Positions 8,254-17,500 of a DNA stretch of 64,000 nucleotides are shown here, piece after piece. Source of the stretch: Blautia schinkii DSM 10518 (lineage in GTDB: Bacteria > Bacillota > Clostridia > Lachnospirales > Lachnospiraceae); contig JNKJ01000037.1 of NCBI GenBank assembly GCA_000702025.1, positions 1 to 64,000 of the forward strand, read 5' to 3'. Within the stretch, counting starts at the first letter, position 1; every line of letters starts with the position of its first letter. Under the pieces are notes generated by a model. It worked only from the letters and a program-made list of their open reading frames with translations, ran no database searches and had not been told where the DNA came from. Position numbers and translations under genes: made by a program.

Positions 8254-10074
8254 TTACACCGCCTTCCCTGTATGGATTTTCCAATTGACTGATTCTACAT
8301 AACTGTTCCACATCTGCGTGTATTTTCCGCCATTTGCTATTAATCCATCATGGATTCCCTGTTCAATGAGATGTCCCTGCTCTATAACAAGAATCTGGTC
8401 GGCGTTACGAATCGTGGAAAGCCGGTGGGCAATCATAACCACTGTTTTGTCTTTAATCAATTTCTCAAAAGCTTTCTGTATTAAATATTCATTTTCCGGA
8501 TCGCTAAATGCAGTTGCCTCATCCAGTACTATGATGGGGGAATCCTTAATTATGGCCCTGGCAATGGCAATCCTCTGCCGTTCCCCGCCAGACAAGCGGA
8601 TTCCGGAAGAACCAATTACCGTATGATACCCATTCGGCAATTTTTCGATGAATTCGTGACACTGGGCCGCCTTTGCAGCCTCTATAACCTGCTCTTCTGT
8701 TGCATCAGGATTTCCCATCCGAATATTATCCAAAACACTTTGTTTAAAAAGAAATGTGTCCTGAAATACAAAACCAACCTGCTTCATCAGTTCCGCAAGG
8801 GGAATTTCACGGATATCTACTCCTCCAATTTGAATATTTCCCTCTGTCACGTCCCAAAAACGGGAAATCAAATTAGCAATGGTGCTCTTTCCTCCTCCTG
8901 ACGGGCCAATGATTGCTGTCACCTCTCCCTGTCTGGCATGAAACGACACGTTATCCAGCGCCTTAACAACCACATCTGCTTCAGCTTCATAAGAAAAACT
9001 CACATGATCAAAGACAATATCCTTCCCCTGCTCCTTGGCGCCGCTTCTGTAATCCGGCAAAACAGGTATATGTAAAATTTCTTCCATACGCTCCACATTG
9101 CCGTCAATCTGGGTAAATGACTCGGAAATGAACATGATCTTATTTAAGATGCCAGATATGGCCGGCACTAAAATTAAATAAAAGATAAAGGTTAGGGAGT
9201 AGTTTCTGTAATCCGTCACATTTCTTCCAATCAATATACCTACAGGAATCAGCAACAAATAGATGCTGTGGATAATCGCTGTAAACGCCGGCATGCAATT
9301 CCTCCACCCCATGGCATATTCCAATATGAAGGAGGTGTAATCAGTTATGGATCTGCTTAATCTTTTAAATGAATCTGCCGTCTGATTAAAGGCTTTGATT
9401 TCAGGCATCCCTCGCACATATTCCACAGATGCATTATTCATATCTTCCTGGGCAGACTGAAAACGGTGCATCTTCTCTTTGGCCGCCCCATTGAATCCTG
9501 AAAATTGAATGGCAAAGGCCAGCACAATTCCAAGAAGAGAGGCAACACCATAACGCCAGTCAACAGCCAAAAGAATTATGACTAAAATAAGCGGAGCCAC
9601 AAGAGATGCAACAAAATCCGGGAATTGATGGGCGATAAATTTTTCGATACTTTCTATATTCTCGTCCATAATTTTCCTCATACGGCCGCTTCCAATGGTC
9701 AGGTGATATCCTAACGGGATTGCAGTGATATGATCCGCAAAGTTTAATTTCAGTTCATACAATGTTCCAAAGGCTGCCAGATGGGAACACATCAGAGCAC
9801 AGAAATAAAGTACCACATTTCCAGCAATGCCGGCCAGGGCAAACCAGCCGCACATCACAATGGCAGGCATATCTGCTGCAGGCATATCCGGAAACACCAA
9901 AATCAGTTCCCTGATAACAAAATAGATTGACAGATAAGGTATAAACGAACATACTGCCGCCAATGCAGACAGAATTCCTGAAATAATCACTAACCCTTTG
10001 TGTTCTGATGCCAGCTCCAGGCAACGTGCCATTCCTGTTTTCCTTTTTTCCTCCTTGTTCTTTTCCTGTTTCAT
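8254..10074 (-). CDS. ABC half-transporter, YbtP/IrtA-like (pair 1, first gene)
   Basis: Protein of 606 residues: exporter-type membrane domain, then ATPase with Walker A GPSGGGKST (about 390), LSGGERQRIAIARA and Walker B IIVLDEATAFSD. The Phe-Ser replacing the usual Thr-Ser after the catalytic Glu is also seen in siderophore-import half-transporters of this group. Start at 10074 is supported by GGAGGAGCAACA. It is the first gene after a promoter carrying a 30-bp palindrome with the core GTTAG-N6-CTAAC. It is translated together with the partner at 6516-8249. Confidence 0.85.
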   Translation of the reverse strand: MKQEKNKEEKRKTGMARCLELASEHKGLVIISGILSALAAVCSFIPYLSIYFVIRELILVFPDMPAADMPAIVMCGWFALAGIAGNVVLYFCALMCSHLAAFGTLYELKLNFADHITAIPLGYHLTIGSGRMRKIMDENIESIEKFIAHQFPDFVASLVAPLILVIILLAVDWRYGVASLLGIVLAFAIQFSGFNGAAKEKMHRFQSAQEDMNNASVEYVRGMPEIKAFNQTADSFKRLSRSITDYTSFILEYAMGWRNCMPAFTAIIHSIYLLLIPVGILIGRNVTDYRNYSLTFIFYLILVPAISGILNKIMFISESFTQIDGNVERMEEILHIPVLPDYRSGAKEQGKDIVFDHVSFSYEAEADVVVKALDNVSFHARQGEVTAIIGPSGGGKSTIANLISRFWDVTEGNIQIGGVDIREIPLAELMKQVGFVFQDTFLFKQSVLDNIRMGNPDATEEQVIEAAKAAQCHEFIEKLPNGYHTVIGSSGIRLSGGERQRIAIARAIIKDSPIIVLDEATAFSDPENEYLIQKAFEKLIKDKTVVMIAHRLSTIRNADQILVIEQGHLIEQGIHDGLIANGGKYTQMWNSYVESVNWKIHTGKAV

Positions 10075-10102
10075 TGTTGCTCCTCCAATTCCAAAATATT
10101 TG

Positions 10103-10139
10103 CACTACAGTTAGATTTGACTAACTATAGTGTATTATA
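10103..10139 (-). promoter_or_regulatory. Promoter with GTTAG-N6-CTAAC operator (ABC pair 1)
   Basis: On the minus strand a TATAAT (plus 10134-10139) is followed directly by a palindrome at 10103-10132: 12-bp arms with one mismatch and a core GTTAG-ATTTGA-CTAAC at 10110-10125. The operator would cover the transcription start, fitting repression. The same core occurs upstream of the two ECF-first operons (27907-27959, 31185-31200). Confidence 0.7.
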
Positions 10140-10229
10140 ACGAAAAAATCCGCGGTTCTCTACTCCATTTCAAAATAATTTCCCGAAAATAGCCCGAAAT
10201 TTCAACAACTTTATCCTCTTACAGATAGC

Positions 10230-11693
10230 TCAATACCCCATTTTCTCCAGTAGATAATCGGCAGAATTTATCACAAAATCGTCTGTCACCTTCCCCTCTT
10301 CCAACCTGATTGCTCTCTGGCAGCAAGACAGCACACATTCTGCATCATGGGTAATCACCAGAATTGTACGTCCTCTCCCAGCAAGTTCCTGAATAACATG
10401 GCTTACCTTTCTCATATTTACCCCGTCAAGGCCGCTGGTTGGTTCATCTAAGATAATAATGGGGGCTTCATGCATCAACGCCACCGCCAATGCGAGCCTC
10501 TGTTTTTGCCCCCCTGACAAAGTGGACGGGTGTTGTTCCCTAAACTCATACAAATCCAGTTCAGTTAATATCTGCCCAGCCTTTTCCCTTATTTCCGGTG
10601 ATTCTTTACTGCCCAGTATCAGTTCGTCTATCAGATCCTCACCAAACAACTGGCTGTCGAGATCCTGGGGAATATACCAGACCGTTCCCCTCCTCTTTTT
10701 TATGTTGCTTTTATTTCCAAACAGAGTAACACGGCCGGAATCTTCTTTTAATAATCCGGAGAGCATTTTTCCCATTGTACTTTTCCCCATCCCATTGGAA
10801 CCTATGATAGCGATAGATTCTCCTCTCCTGCAGGAAAAGCTGATATGGTCTGCAACCACTAACTTGCCAAACGTTTTACATAAATCTTTTACTTCTAAAA
10901 TCACATCGCTGTTATTTTCAAATGGCATATGAGAACAAGTCACCGTATGCAGGTCAGGGGTTCTTAAACCCAGCTTACGGATTTCTTCCGCGGCCAGCTG
11001 CCTGATTTCAGCCTGCGTAAATTCATGCATAATGCAGCCATCTTTTATATACAGAAACCTGTCTGCAATTGGCATCAAGTAATAAAGTCTATGTTCCGCA
11101 ATCAGAATTGTTTTTCCCTTTTCCTTCAGTTTCCTTATTGTATTACCCAATCTCTCTGTTGAATCCGTATCTAAATTTGCGGAGGGTTCATCCATAACAT
11201 AAATTTCAGGCTCGATTGCTTCGGCAGAAGCAATCGCCACCTTCTGTCTCATTCCATAGGAAAGGTTCCGAATATTATAATTTAATATATTATCTATGCC
11301 CATACTATCGGCTGAAGCATAAACATGGGCCACAATTTCTTCGTGTGAATACCCGTAATTCTCACATCCGAACGCAATCTCCCCTGCCACCTCATTGGCA
11401 AAAAATTGGCTCCGTGGGTCCTGAAACACATTGCCGATAATCTTTCCCCTCTCCCAGGATGGATAACTGGAAAGGGGCTGTTTCTCTACATTGACTGTCC
11501 CTTTTAGATCGCCCTCATAAAAATAGGGAATCAATCCATTAATAACTCGGGTCAGTGAACTTTTCCCACTGCCTGACGGGCCGGTTATAACCACCGTTTC
11601 CCCTGCCTTAACTTTTAAATTGATATCAGTAAGCTGGTGGATTTTATGCTGATATGAAAATGTCACATGCTGCATTTCTATTTCTTTTCCCAT
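10230..11693 (-). CDS. ECF transporter duplicated ATPase (EcfA-A', set 1)
   Basis: Protein of 487 residues with two full ATPase domains. Domain 1 (about 1-245): Walker A GPSGSGKSS, signature variant LSYGMRQKVAIASA, Walker B IYVMDEPSANLD. Domain 2 (about 265-487): Walker A GSNGMGKST, LSGGQKQRLALA, Walker B IIILDEPTSGLD. Single-chain EcfA pairs energise group-specific ECF importers. It is the last gene of the long NRPS operon, about 15 kb from its S and T partners at 26566-27875, and begins 20 bases after the AraC-type gene. Start supported by GGAGAATAAAA. It presumably drives uptake of the metal complex made by the operon. Confidence 0.85.
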   Translation of the reverse strand: MGKEIEMQHVTFSYQHKIHQLTDINLKVKAGETVVITGPSGSGKSSLTRVINGLIPYFYEGDLKGTVNVEKQPLSSYPSWERGKIIGNVFQDPRSQFFANEVAGEIAFGCENYGYSHEEIVAHVYASADSMGIDNILNYNIRNLSYGMRQKVAIASAEAIEPEIYVMDEPSANLDTDSTERLGNTIRKLKEKGKTILIAEHRLYYLMPIADRFLYIKDGCIMHEFTQAEIRQLAAEEIRKLGLRTPDLHTVTCSHMPFENNSDVILEVKDLCKTFGKLVVADHISFSCRRGESIAIIGSNGMGKSTMGKMLSGLLKEDSGRVTLFGNKSNIKKRRGTVWYIPQDLDSQLFGEDLIDELILGSKESPEIREKAGQILTELDLYEFREQHPSTLSGGQKQRLALAVALMHEAPIIILDEPTSGLDGVNMRKVSHVIQELAGRGRTILVITHDAECVLSCCQRAIRLEEGKVTDDFVINSADYLLEKMGY

Positions 11694-11713
11694 TTTTATT
11701 CTCCATATTCTTA

Positions 11714-12667
11714 TTAGCTTCTCAGCTTTCTATAATCTTTTGGCAAAATACCATAGACATCTTTAAATGCAACAGAAAACTTACTTGCATTGGAATACCC
11801 CAATGAAAAGGCAATTTCACCAATTTTCATTTCACCATCTAAAATCAGCTTTTTAGCAATCCCCATTTTGTATTTCTTCAAAAATGCATAGGGGGAATCT
11901 CCATAAACATGATTAAATATTATTTGAAACATGGTAGTCCCCATATTTTTTTCTTTCACCAATTGTTTAAGTGAACGCTCCTCGTCTAAGTGAGTAATCA
12001 TGTAGTTCCAGATTTCTTTGACTGCCTCGATTTGGTCTTTGGGATAATATTGTTCCTCCTCAGCATCATTTCGTTCAATATTCTGTAAATAGAAAAGAAG
12101 TTCCAGCGTTTTAATTGCAAAGTAGCAAGTGTTCTCCTTCCCTTTTGCCTCATAGACTTCATCAAACAATCTCTGTAATCTGGAAGGGATCTTGCTGATA
12201 TACCATGCAGTGTTCAATGATAATTTTTCCTCAATCGCCTTAATATCTATGGAAAAATCCGCCATCATCTTTTTCGTGGATAAACTCATTTTTTTCTCGT
12301 CAATCACCAGAGTAACCGCATCAAAGTAACCAAAGGGAAAATAATAGGAAGCTGGCAAATGCTCCCCGCTGCCAATCCAAAAACGGTCTTCCGACAGATG
12401 GGCACATATATTATTTGCAAATTCACAGACAACTCTCCCCCTGCGGCAACAGGTAATCTCCAGAATCTCGCTGTATGGGGTTACTGGGATAAAAGCATCT
12501 TCGGAATTAAACTCCATGAATACCATTTCCATTCCCTCAAATACTTTGTATGTAACAATCAAACCCTTTCCCTGGCATTCGTACCGTTCTATTAAGCAAT
12601 CACTGTCACTGTGCATAACCCTGGCGTTCCGGCCGTACCATTCCTGCACTTCCTGTTTTTCCGGCAT
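11714..12667 (-). CDS. AraC-family regulator, PchR/YbtA-like
   Basis: Protein of 317 residues: a ligand-sensing N-terminal half (about 1-205) and a double helix-turn-helix C-terminal domain (about 215-317; LKQLVKEKNMGTTMFQIIF, then IGEIAFSLGYSNASKFSVAF and FKDVYGILPKDYRKLRS). PchR and YbtA, its relatives in pyochelin and yersiniabactin loci, activate siderophore genes when the loaded siderophore is bound. Location inside the operon would give positive feedback. Start follows ATGGAGGATTGAAACC. Direct homology to PchR over the whole length is not proved here. Confidence 0.85.
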   Translation of the reverse strand: MPEKQEVQEWYGRNARVMHSDSDCLIERYECQGKGLIVTYKVFEGMEMVFMEFNSEDAFIPVTPYSEILEITCCRRGRVVCEFANNICAHLSEDRFWIGSGEHLPASYYFPFGYFDAVTLVIDEKKMSLSTKKMMADFSIDIKAIEEKLSLNTAWYISKIPSRLQRLFDEVYEAKGKENTCYFAIKTLELLFYLQNIERNDAEEEQYYPKDQIEAVKEIWNYMITHLDEERSLKQLVKEKNMGTTMFQIIFNHVYGDSPYAFLKKYKMGIAKKLILDGEMKIGEIAFSLGYSNASKFSVAFKDVYGILPKDYRKLRS

Positions 12668-12682
12668 GGTTTCAATCCTCCA

Positions 12683-13444
12683 TTATGCTTCTATCATATT
12701 GCAGATTATCTGCGGTTTCCTGCTCAGAGCTTCCGCGTGTCCCATATTCTCACAGGCACGGACTTTAAGAGGATAAATACTGACTCTTCTTATTAAACCA
12801 ACAGAATTGGGGGCATATGTTTCATTGCCTCCATACATAATCACCACTTCCATTGATATTTTCTCTTTCCTGCTCCGGATATCATACTTGTAAGCTGCAA
12901 GAGCTGTCTGTAATAATGTTCCAAAGGTTATACCGGCCTCCCCCATTGGCTGAAGAACCTGGACATCATTGTTATGTAAATACCCCATTTGTTTTTGCAT
13001 ATACTTCATCATGTGCTTTCCATGCAAAACCCGCTTCATCTGCCACGCCATAATAAGGCTGTATATGTATTTCATATTACCCATAGATTCATATTGTCCG
13101 CCGTCCAGTATCAGTTTTTTTATTCTTATATCACCTTTGAGTGCAAGTTCAAGTGCAATACTTGCTCCCAAAGAAATGCCATAAACTGTATCAACATAAT
13201 TAATTCCCTTTTTCAGCAATACAGTACTGATATAGTCGGCACTAAGAATGACAGAAGTAACCGCACCACTGGACGAAGCACTATGGCCTGGCAACTCCGG
13301 AATTATAAAATAATAATCTTTCCCCAATATATGAAGAACCTTATCAAAACAGTTCTTCCAATTGAATCCCATCCCATGTATGAGAAGTATTCTTTTACCG
13401 TTTTTATTACCAAGCAGATGAATCTTAGATTGATCCTTCTTCAT
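12683..13444 (-). CDS. Alpha/beta hydrolase
   Basis: Protein of 253 residues with the hydrolase fold: oxyanion region LLIHGMGFNWKNC near 20, nucleophile elbow GISLGA near 95, an acidic residue in the C-terminal third and the catalytic His in ENMGHAEAL near 238. Its start overlaps the end of the reductase gene by 20 bases and it precedes the AraC-type gene by 15. It differs from the type II thioesterase at 25769. It might release the product from the assembly line, hydrolyse an imported complex or modify the product; the sequence does not decide. Confidence 0.75.
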   Translation of the reverse strand: MKKDQSKIHLLGNKNGKRILLIHGMGFNWKNCFDKVLHILGKDYYFIIPELPGHSASSSGAVTSVILSADYISTVLLKKGINYVDTVYGISLGASIALELALKGDIRIKKLILDGGQYESMGNMKYIYSLIMAWQMKRVLHGKHMMKYMQKQMGYLHNNDVQVLQPMGEAGITFGTLLQTALAAYKYDIRSRKEKISMEVVIMYGGNETYAPNSVGLIRRVSIYPLKVRACENMGHAEALSRKPQIICNMIEA

Positions 13445-14507
13445 AGGCTTCCTCTTTCTCCAATATTTTATCGGTCAGAACCAGGTCGATATTTAATTGT
13501 GGTAAATCATGTATTACAGTTTCTAAATCCACGATATCCATAGCATAATGAATTCCGAAGTCCGGTTGTTTTTCAACCAGGGCCTTAACCGTATAAGCGG
13601 CTATAATTGAACTGATATCACTACTGTATGAACTGTGTACGTCCGCAGTTCTTATGTGACCCTGATTATTATCTGAACCGGTTACTTCAATATGTATATA
13701 GTTATATACTGCTGTTGAGCCACCAGTCATTTCAAATAGCTTGATAATAGAATCAATACTTTGCTGCAGTGCCTCATCGCCTTGCTTTAAACCATATTTG
13801 ATAACTGCTTCCTGCATTAACTTCGTGATTTCTTCTCCAAAAGAGGCGTAATACCAGTTTGCCCTCCCAGGTTTATATTTTTGAGTAATCCGTTGCAATT
13901 CTATCGTATAGTAGTTCTGCAATGTATACTCCTTATTTTCTACAATCCTGTAGATTGGTGTTTCATCCCTTTTTAATTCACCATTTTCATAATAGTTTAA
14001 TGCAGTTCCAAATCCGGCTGTATTTGTCAAAATAAAATCTTTGATTGCCGATCTGCTCGGAATTTCCTTCGTGATGCTCAACCCCATAATACAATCTACT
14101 GACTTTAAGCTCTCACATAAATATTTCATCAACAGGCCAGTCATTCCTGGGAAGAAGCCACTGGAAAGCACATAAACCGATTCGTTCTCTATATCTGCTA
14201 TTCTGTCTTCTAAAAATGCCTCACCAGAAGGGTCCACAACAGGTATGTGATATTTAGCCGCTGCTCTTGCAATCTTTTCTCCATTGACAAAGGAGGCTCC
14301 TGCACAATTTACGATAATACTGCACTGACTGCAAAAGATTTCTAAGTCATCAGATATATCTACATCTAATTGGATATATTGGTTATTGGCAGTAACTGAT
14401 GGTTTTACCGAATGATAGGAAACTAGCAACTCATATTGATTCTCCAACAGTTTAACAACTCTTTTTCCTATTTCACCAGTTCCGCCTAATATCCCGACTT
14501 TCTTCAT
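13425..14507 (-). CDS. Saccharopine-dehydrogenase-like reductase, putative thiazoline reductase
   Basis: Protein of 360 residues with an N-terminal Rossmann fold (KKVGILGGTGEIGKRVV) of the saccharopine dehydrogenase NADP-binding type. In pyochelin and yersiniabactin synthesis one thiazoline ring is reduced by a separate NADPH enzyme (PchG, YbtU); this gene occupies that slot between NRPS 2 and the hydrolase. The fold class differs from classical thiazolinyl imide reductases, so it may be a distinct solution like PchK of enantio-pyochelin, or have another substrate. Start at 14507 is chosen because AAAAGGGGCGGAAT precedes it and the Rossmann motif begins at once; an upstream in-frame ATG at 14558 lacks a binding site. 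Confidence 0.7.
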   Translation of the reverse strand: MKKVGILGGTGEIGKRVVKLLENQYELLVSYHSVKPSVTANNQYIQLDVDISDDLEIFCSQCSIIVNCAGASFVNGEKIARAAAKYHIPVVDPSGEAFLEDRIADIENESVYVLSSGFFPGMTGLLMKYLCESLKSVDCIMGLSITKEIPSRSAIKDFILTNTAGFGTALNYYENGELKRDETPIYRIVENKEYTLQNYYTIELQRITQKYKPGRANWYYASFGEEITKLMQEAVIKYGLKQGDEALQQSIDSIIKLFEMTGGSTAVYNYIHIEVTGSDNNQGHIRTADVHSSYSSDISSIIAAYTVKALVEKQPDFGIHYAMDIVDLETVIHDLPQLNIDLVLTDKILEKEEAYEEGSI

Positions 14508-14561
14508 ATTCCGCCCCTTTTCCAGGGTGTCCATACGGTGATGGGCACCCTTTGGCAATCG

Positions 14562-17500
14562 TTAATAGTTAAAATCTAAAATCTTAGAAATATTCTTTTC
14601 CAGATTATCACCAATAATACAATCAAAATGTTGTCCTGCAATTGTATTATATTTTAAATTCCCCTTGATATAAGGTTTCCATGTTTCAAAATCTTCCTCA
14701 AAAAATCCCGGATAAAAGTGGCTCCCTAAGATCTCACAACAGAAAATCCTTATATTTCCATAGTAAAGCTCCGGTATATAACTGGACACACATCTGAAAT
14801 TTTGTGAAAATATCCGGAAAAGTACATTCAACATCTTCAACTGATGTTCCATCAATTCTCCATTTGGACGCTCAATCGTGCGGTATAAAGCATTTAACCT
14901 TTCTGAAATTGTATAGCTGGCGAGCCGGCGGAACTCTTCAGCCACATCTTCATACTCCCCGCCCGTTTCGCATAATGCTTTTACTGTAATTTCACCACTT
15001 CCACATCTGGAAATATACTCTATATACTGCTGCAACCGCTCATCGCTTACCTGATATCCCGCTTTATATGCATCTGCCCCAATCACTCTTGCAAAAATCC
15101 TCTCCAACAGCAGTTCGTTATCCAGGCTTGAATGCAATGCATTACGGAATATCTCATCCGATGCGTCCGCTAAAATCGTGTTCTCCTTCTGTTTTGGAAT
15201 ACCGGTGCTTATCAGCGTCACATCAGAAACGGAAATTTCTTTATTTCTCAAATATTGTGCTGTTTCCAGTGCAATCAGGCCACCCACGCAATGGCCCACA
15301 AGAATATAATTTCTATATCCCATTTTTTCCAGTATCTCACCATATTTTCTCCCCAACAGCCGGAAGGTCTGACTGGTTTCCATAGAAATATACTCAGCAT
15401 CATTTCCAAAAACAAAGCCGATAATGCTTTCACTGTCCTTGCTGTCCTCTTTTATGCGAAACAGTAAATCCGTATAGGGTGTTAAGGTTCCCGCTCCGGC
15501 ATGGAAGAAAACCTTCGCAACAGAATCCTCATTATTTAAACTGCTATTTTTCAGAATCATTAAGGATGGGTCCTCAAGATTGCCCTTATCATTTTGATGG
15601 TTCACAAGGCTTTCTGCTATCTGCTTAATAGTGGGTGCTTTCATCATTTCTGTCAGAAGGTTGCTCCACTCCCAGCCGGAGGCTTCCGATATGTTCTCCA
15701 TCATCTTCCCAATGATTTGAGCAATTAACAGAGAATCACCGCCTACCAGATAGAAATCATCATTTCTCCCCACAGAAGTAAGCCCCAGCTCTTTGCACCA
15801 TATTTCGGCAATGCGCTGCTCCAGATCTGTCTGGGGCAACTCGTCCTTTTTCTTAATATTCTCCTTATGGTCCCAATTCTTGAAGTATTCTTTGATTTTT
15901 CTGGTGTCCACTTTACGGTTTGCAGATAGTGGCATATCCGGAAGAATCAGAATCTGGTTTGGAACCATGTACGGAGATACTGTACTTTCTAAATAGCCTC
16001 TGACCGTCTCCTTTTCTAACTGCTCATATTCTCCGGCAAAGCGAACCACATATATTGTCTGTCCTGCTAAGTCCAATTTGCTGCCCTTATCAGGGAATTC
16101 ATAAAGTAGCTGCCCATCATGCCTCTTAAATATATCTTCCCACTGTTTTCGTGTGAAGAATGTCTGGTCATGTTCGCTGCGTTCGTCCGTAAAACCGGTT
16201 AAGCCGTCCTTAAATTCCATTGACGTCAGCAACAGGTAACTTGTTCGTGTTTCCTCAAGTATGATAATGGACGCGTCCTCTGATAATAAGCCCTTTAAAT
16301 TTTTCATGACACTATTGATATTCCGTGAGTTATGAAGCACGTTTGCACATAAAATCACATCAAAGCTGAATGCCTCATACCCTTGCGATACGAAGTCTTC
16401 ATTAATATTGAAAATCCCGTATTTCACCCAATTATACTTACCGAAATTCTCCTGTGCTTTATTTAAGAAGAAAACCGAAAGATCAGTAAAATAATACTCA
16501 ACATTACAGCCTTCAAGCTCGGGTATCACATCGAGAGAGGTTCCACCAACTCCAGCTCCCACCTCTAATATTCTAAAGGGTTTCTCCGGACTTTTTTTAT
16601 TCTTTTTCTCGCACAGATAACGTATTTCTTTCGTAGCAATGTTGTTGAGCATCCCATTTACTTTATTGTCATGATAAGCTGCCAGCGCCGGGTCTGTGTC
16701 TCCCTTTGGAAATAGAATATTCAGAGGGTCCTCTTTTCCCTGAATCAGTTCTGGAAGCAAATCACTCGATTCCTTCAAATAATCAACAAACTCCTTGCTG
16801 TATTGGAAATCGTCCTCTATTTCAAAAAATTCCTTCCAAAGCTTTTCAGAACCTAAATCCGTACTTATCTCAGAAGCTTTATATGCATTGGCTTCACATG
16901 TGATAATTCCTTCATTAACCAATACCTGCAGCCATCTTTTTGTCAATTTGTGCAGTTTCTCCGGTATCGACATCATTTCTACAATTTGCTCAAAATTGAA
17001 GGCTTTGGATTTATCCAAAAAAATTCCGCGCTTTCTAAACGTGTTGTATATGTCCGCAGAAACAACTTCCTCTGACTTCTTAATCCACTTTTCAAGTAAG
17101 TCCTGATCCATCTGCTCTTCATAATATTGTTTTATGGACTTGAGCAAATATTCCTCTTTATCGTCCAAAGCCGGTGATGCCACAGTCTTTTTCCTGACCG
17201 GAGAAATGACTGCATCAATATGCAAATCCTCTGGGCTTTCACCTAACGCTAAAGCGACAGCCCTTTCAATCAGTGGATGTTCATTTAAGACAGAACTAAT
17301 TTCAGCCAGTTCAACTCTATGGCCGTGTATTTTAACCTGATTATCGCCGTCCTCGCGTCCTTTAAAAATAATGACTCCGTCTGGTAAATAGCACCCCTTA
17401 TCCCCGGTTCTGTAAATGCGCTCTCCACTCCACGGAAGAGCAGGGTACTTTTCACGATTCAGCTGTTCATCCTTCAGGTAGCCGGAGGATAATCCGATTC

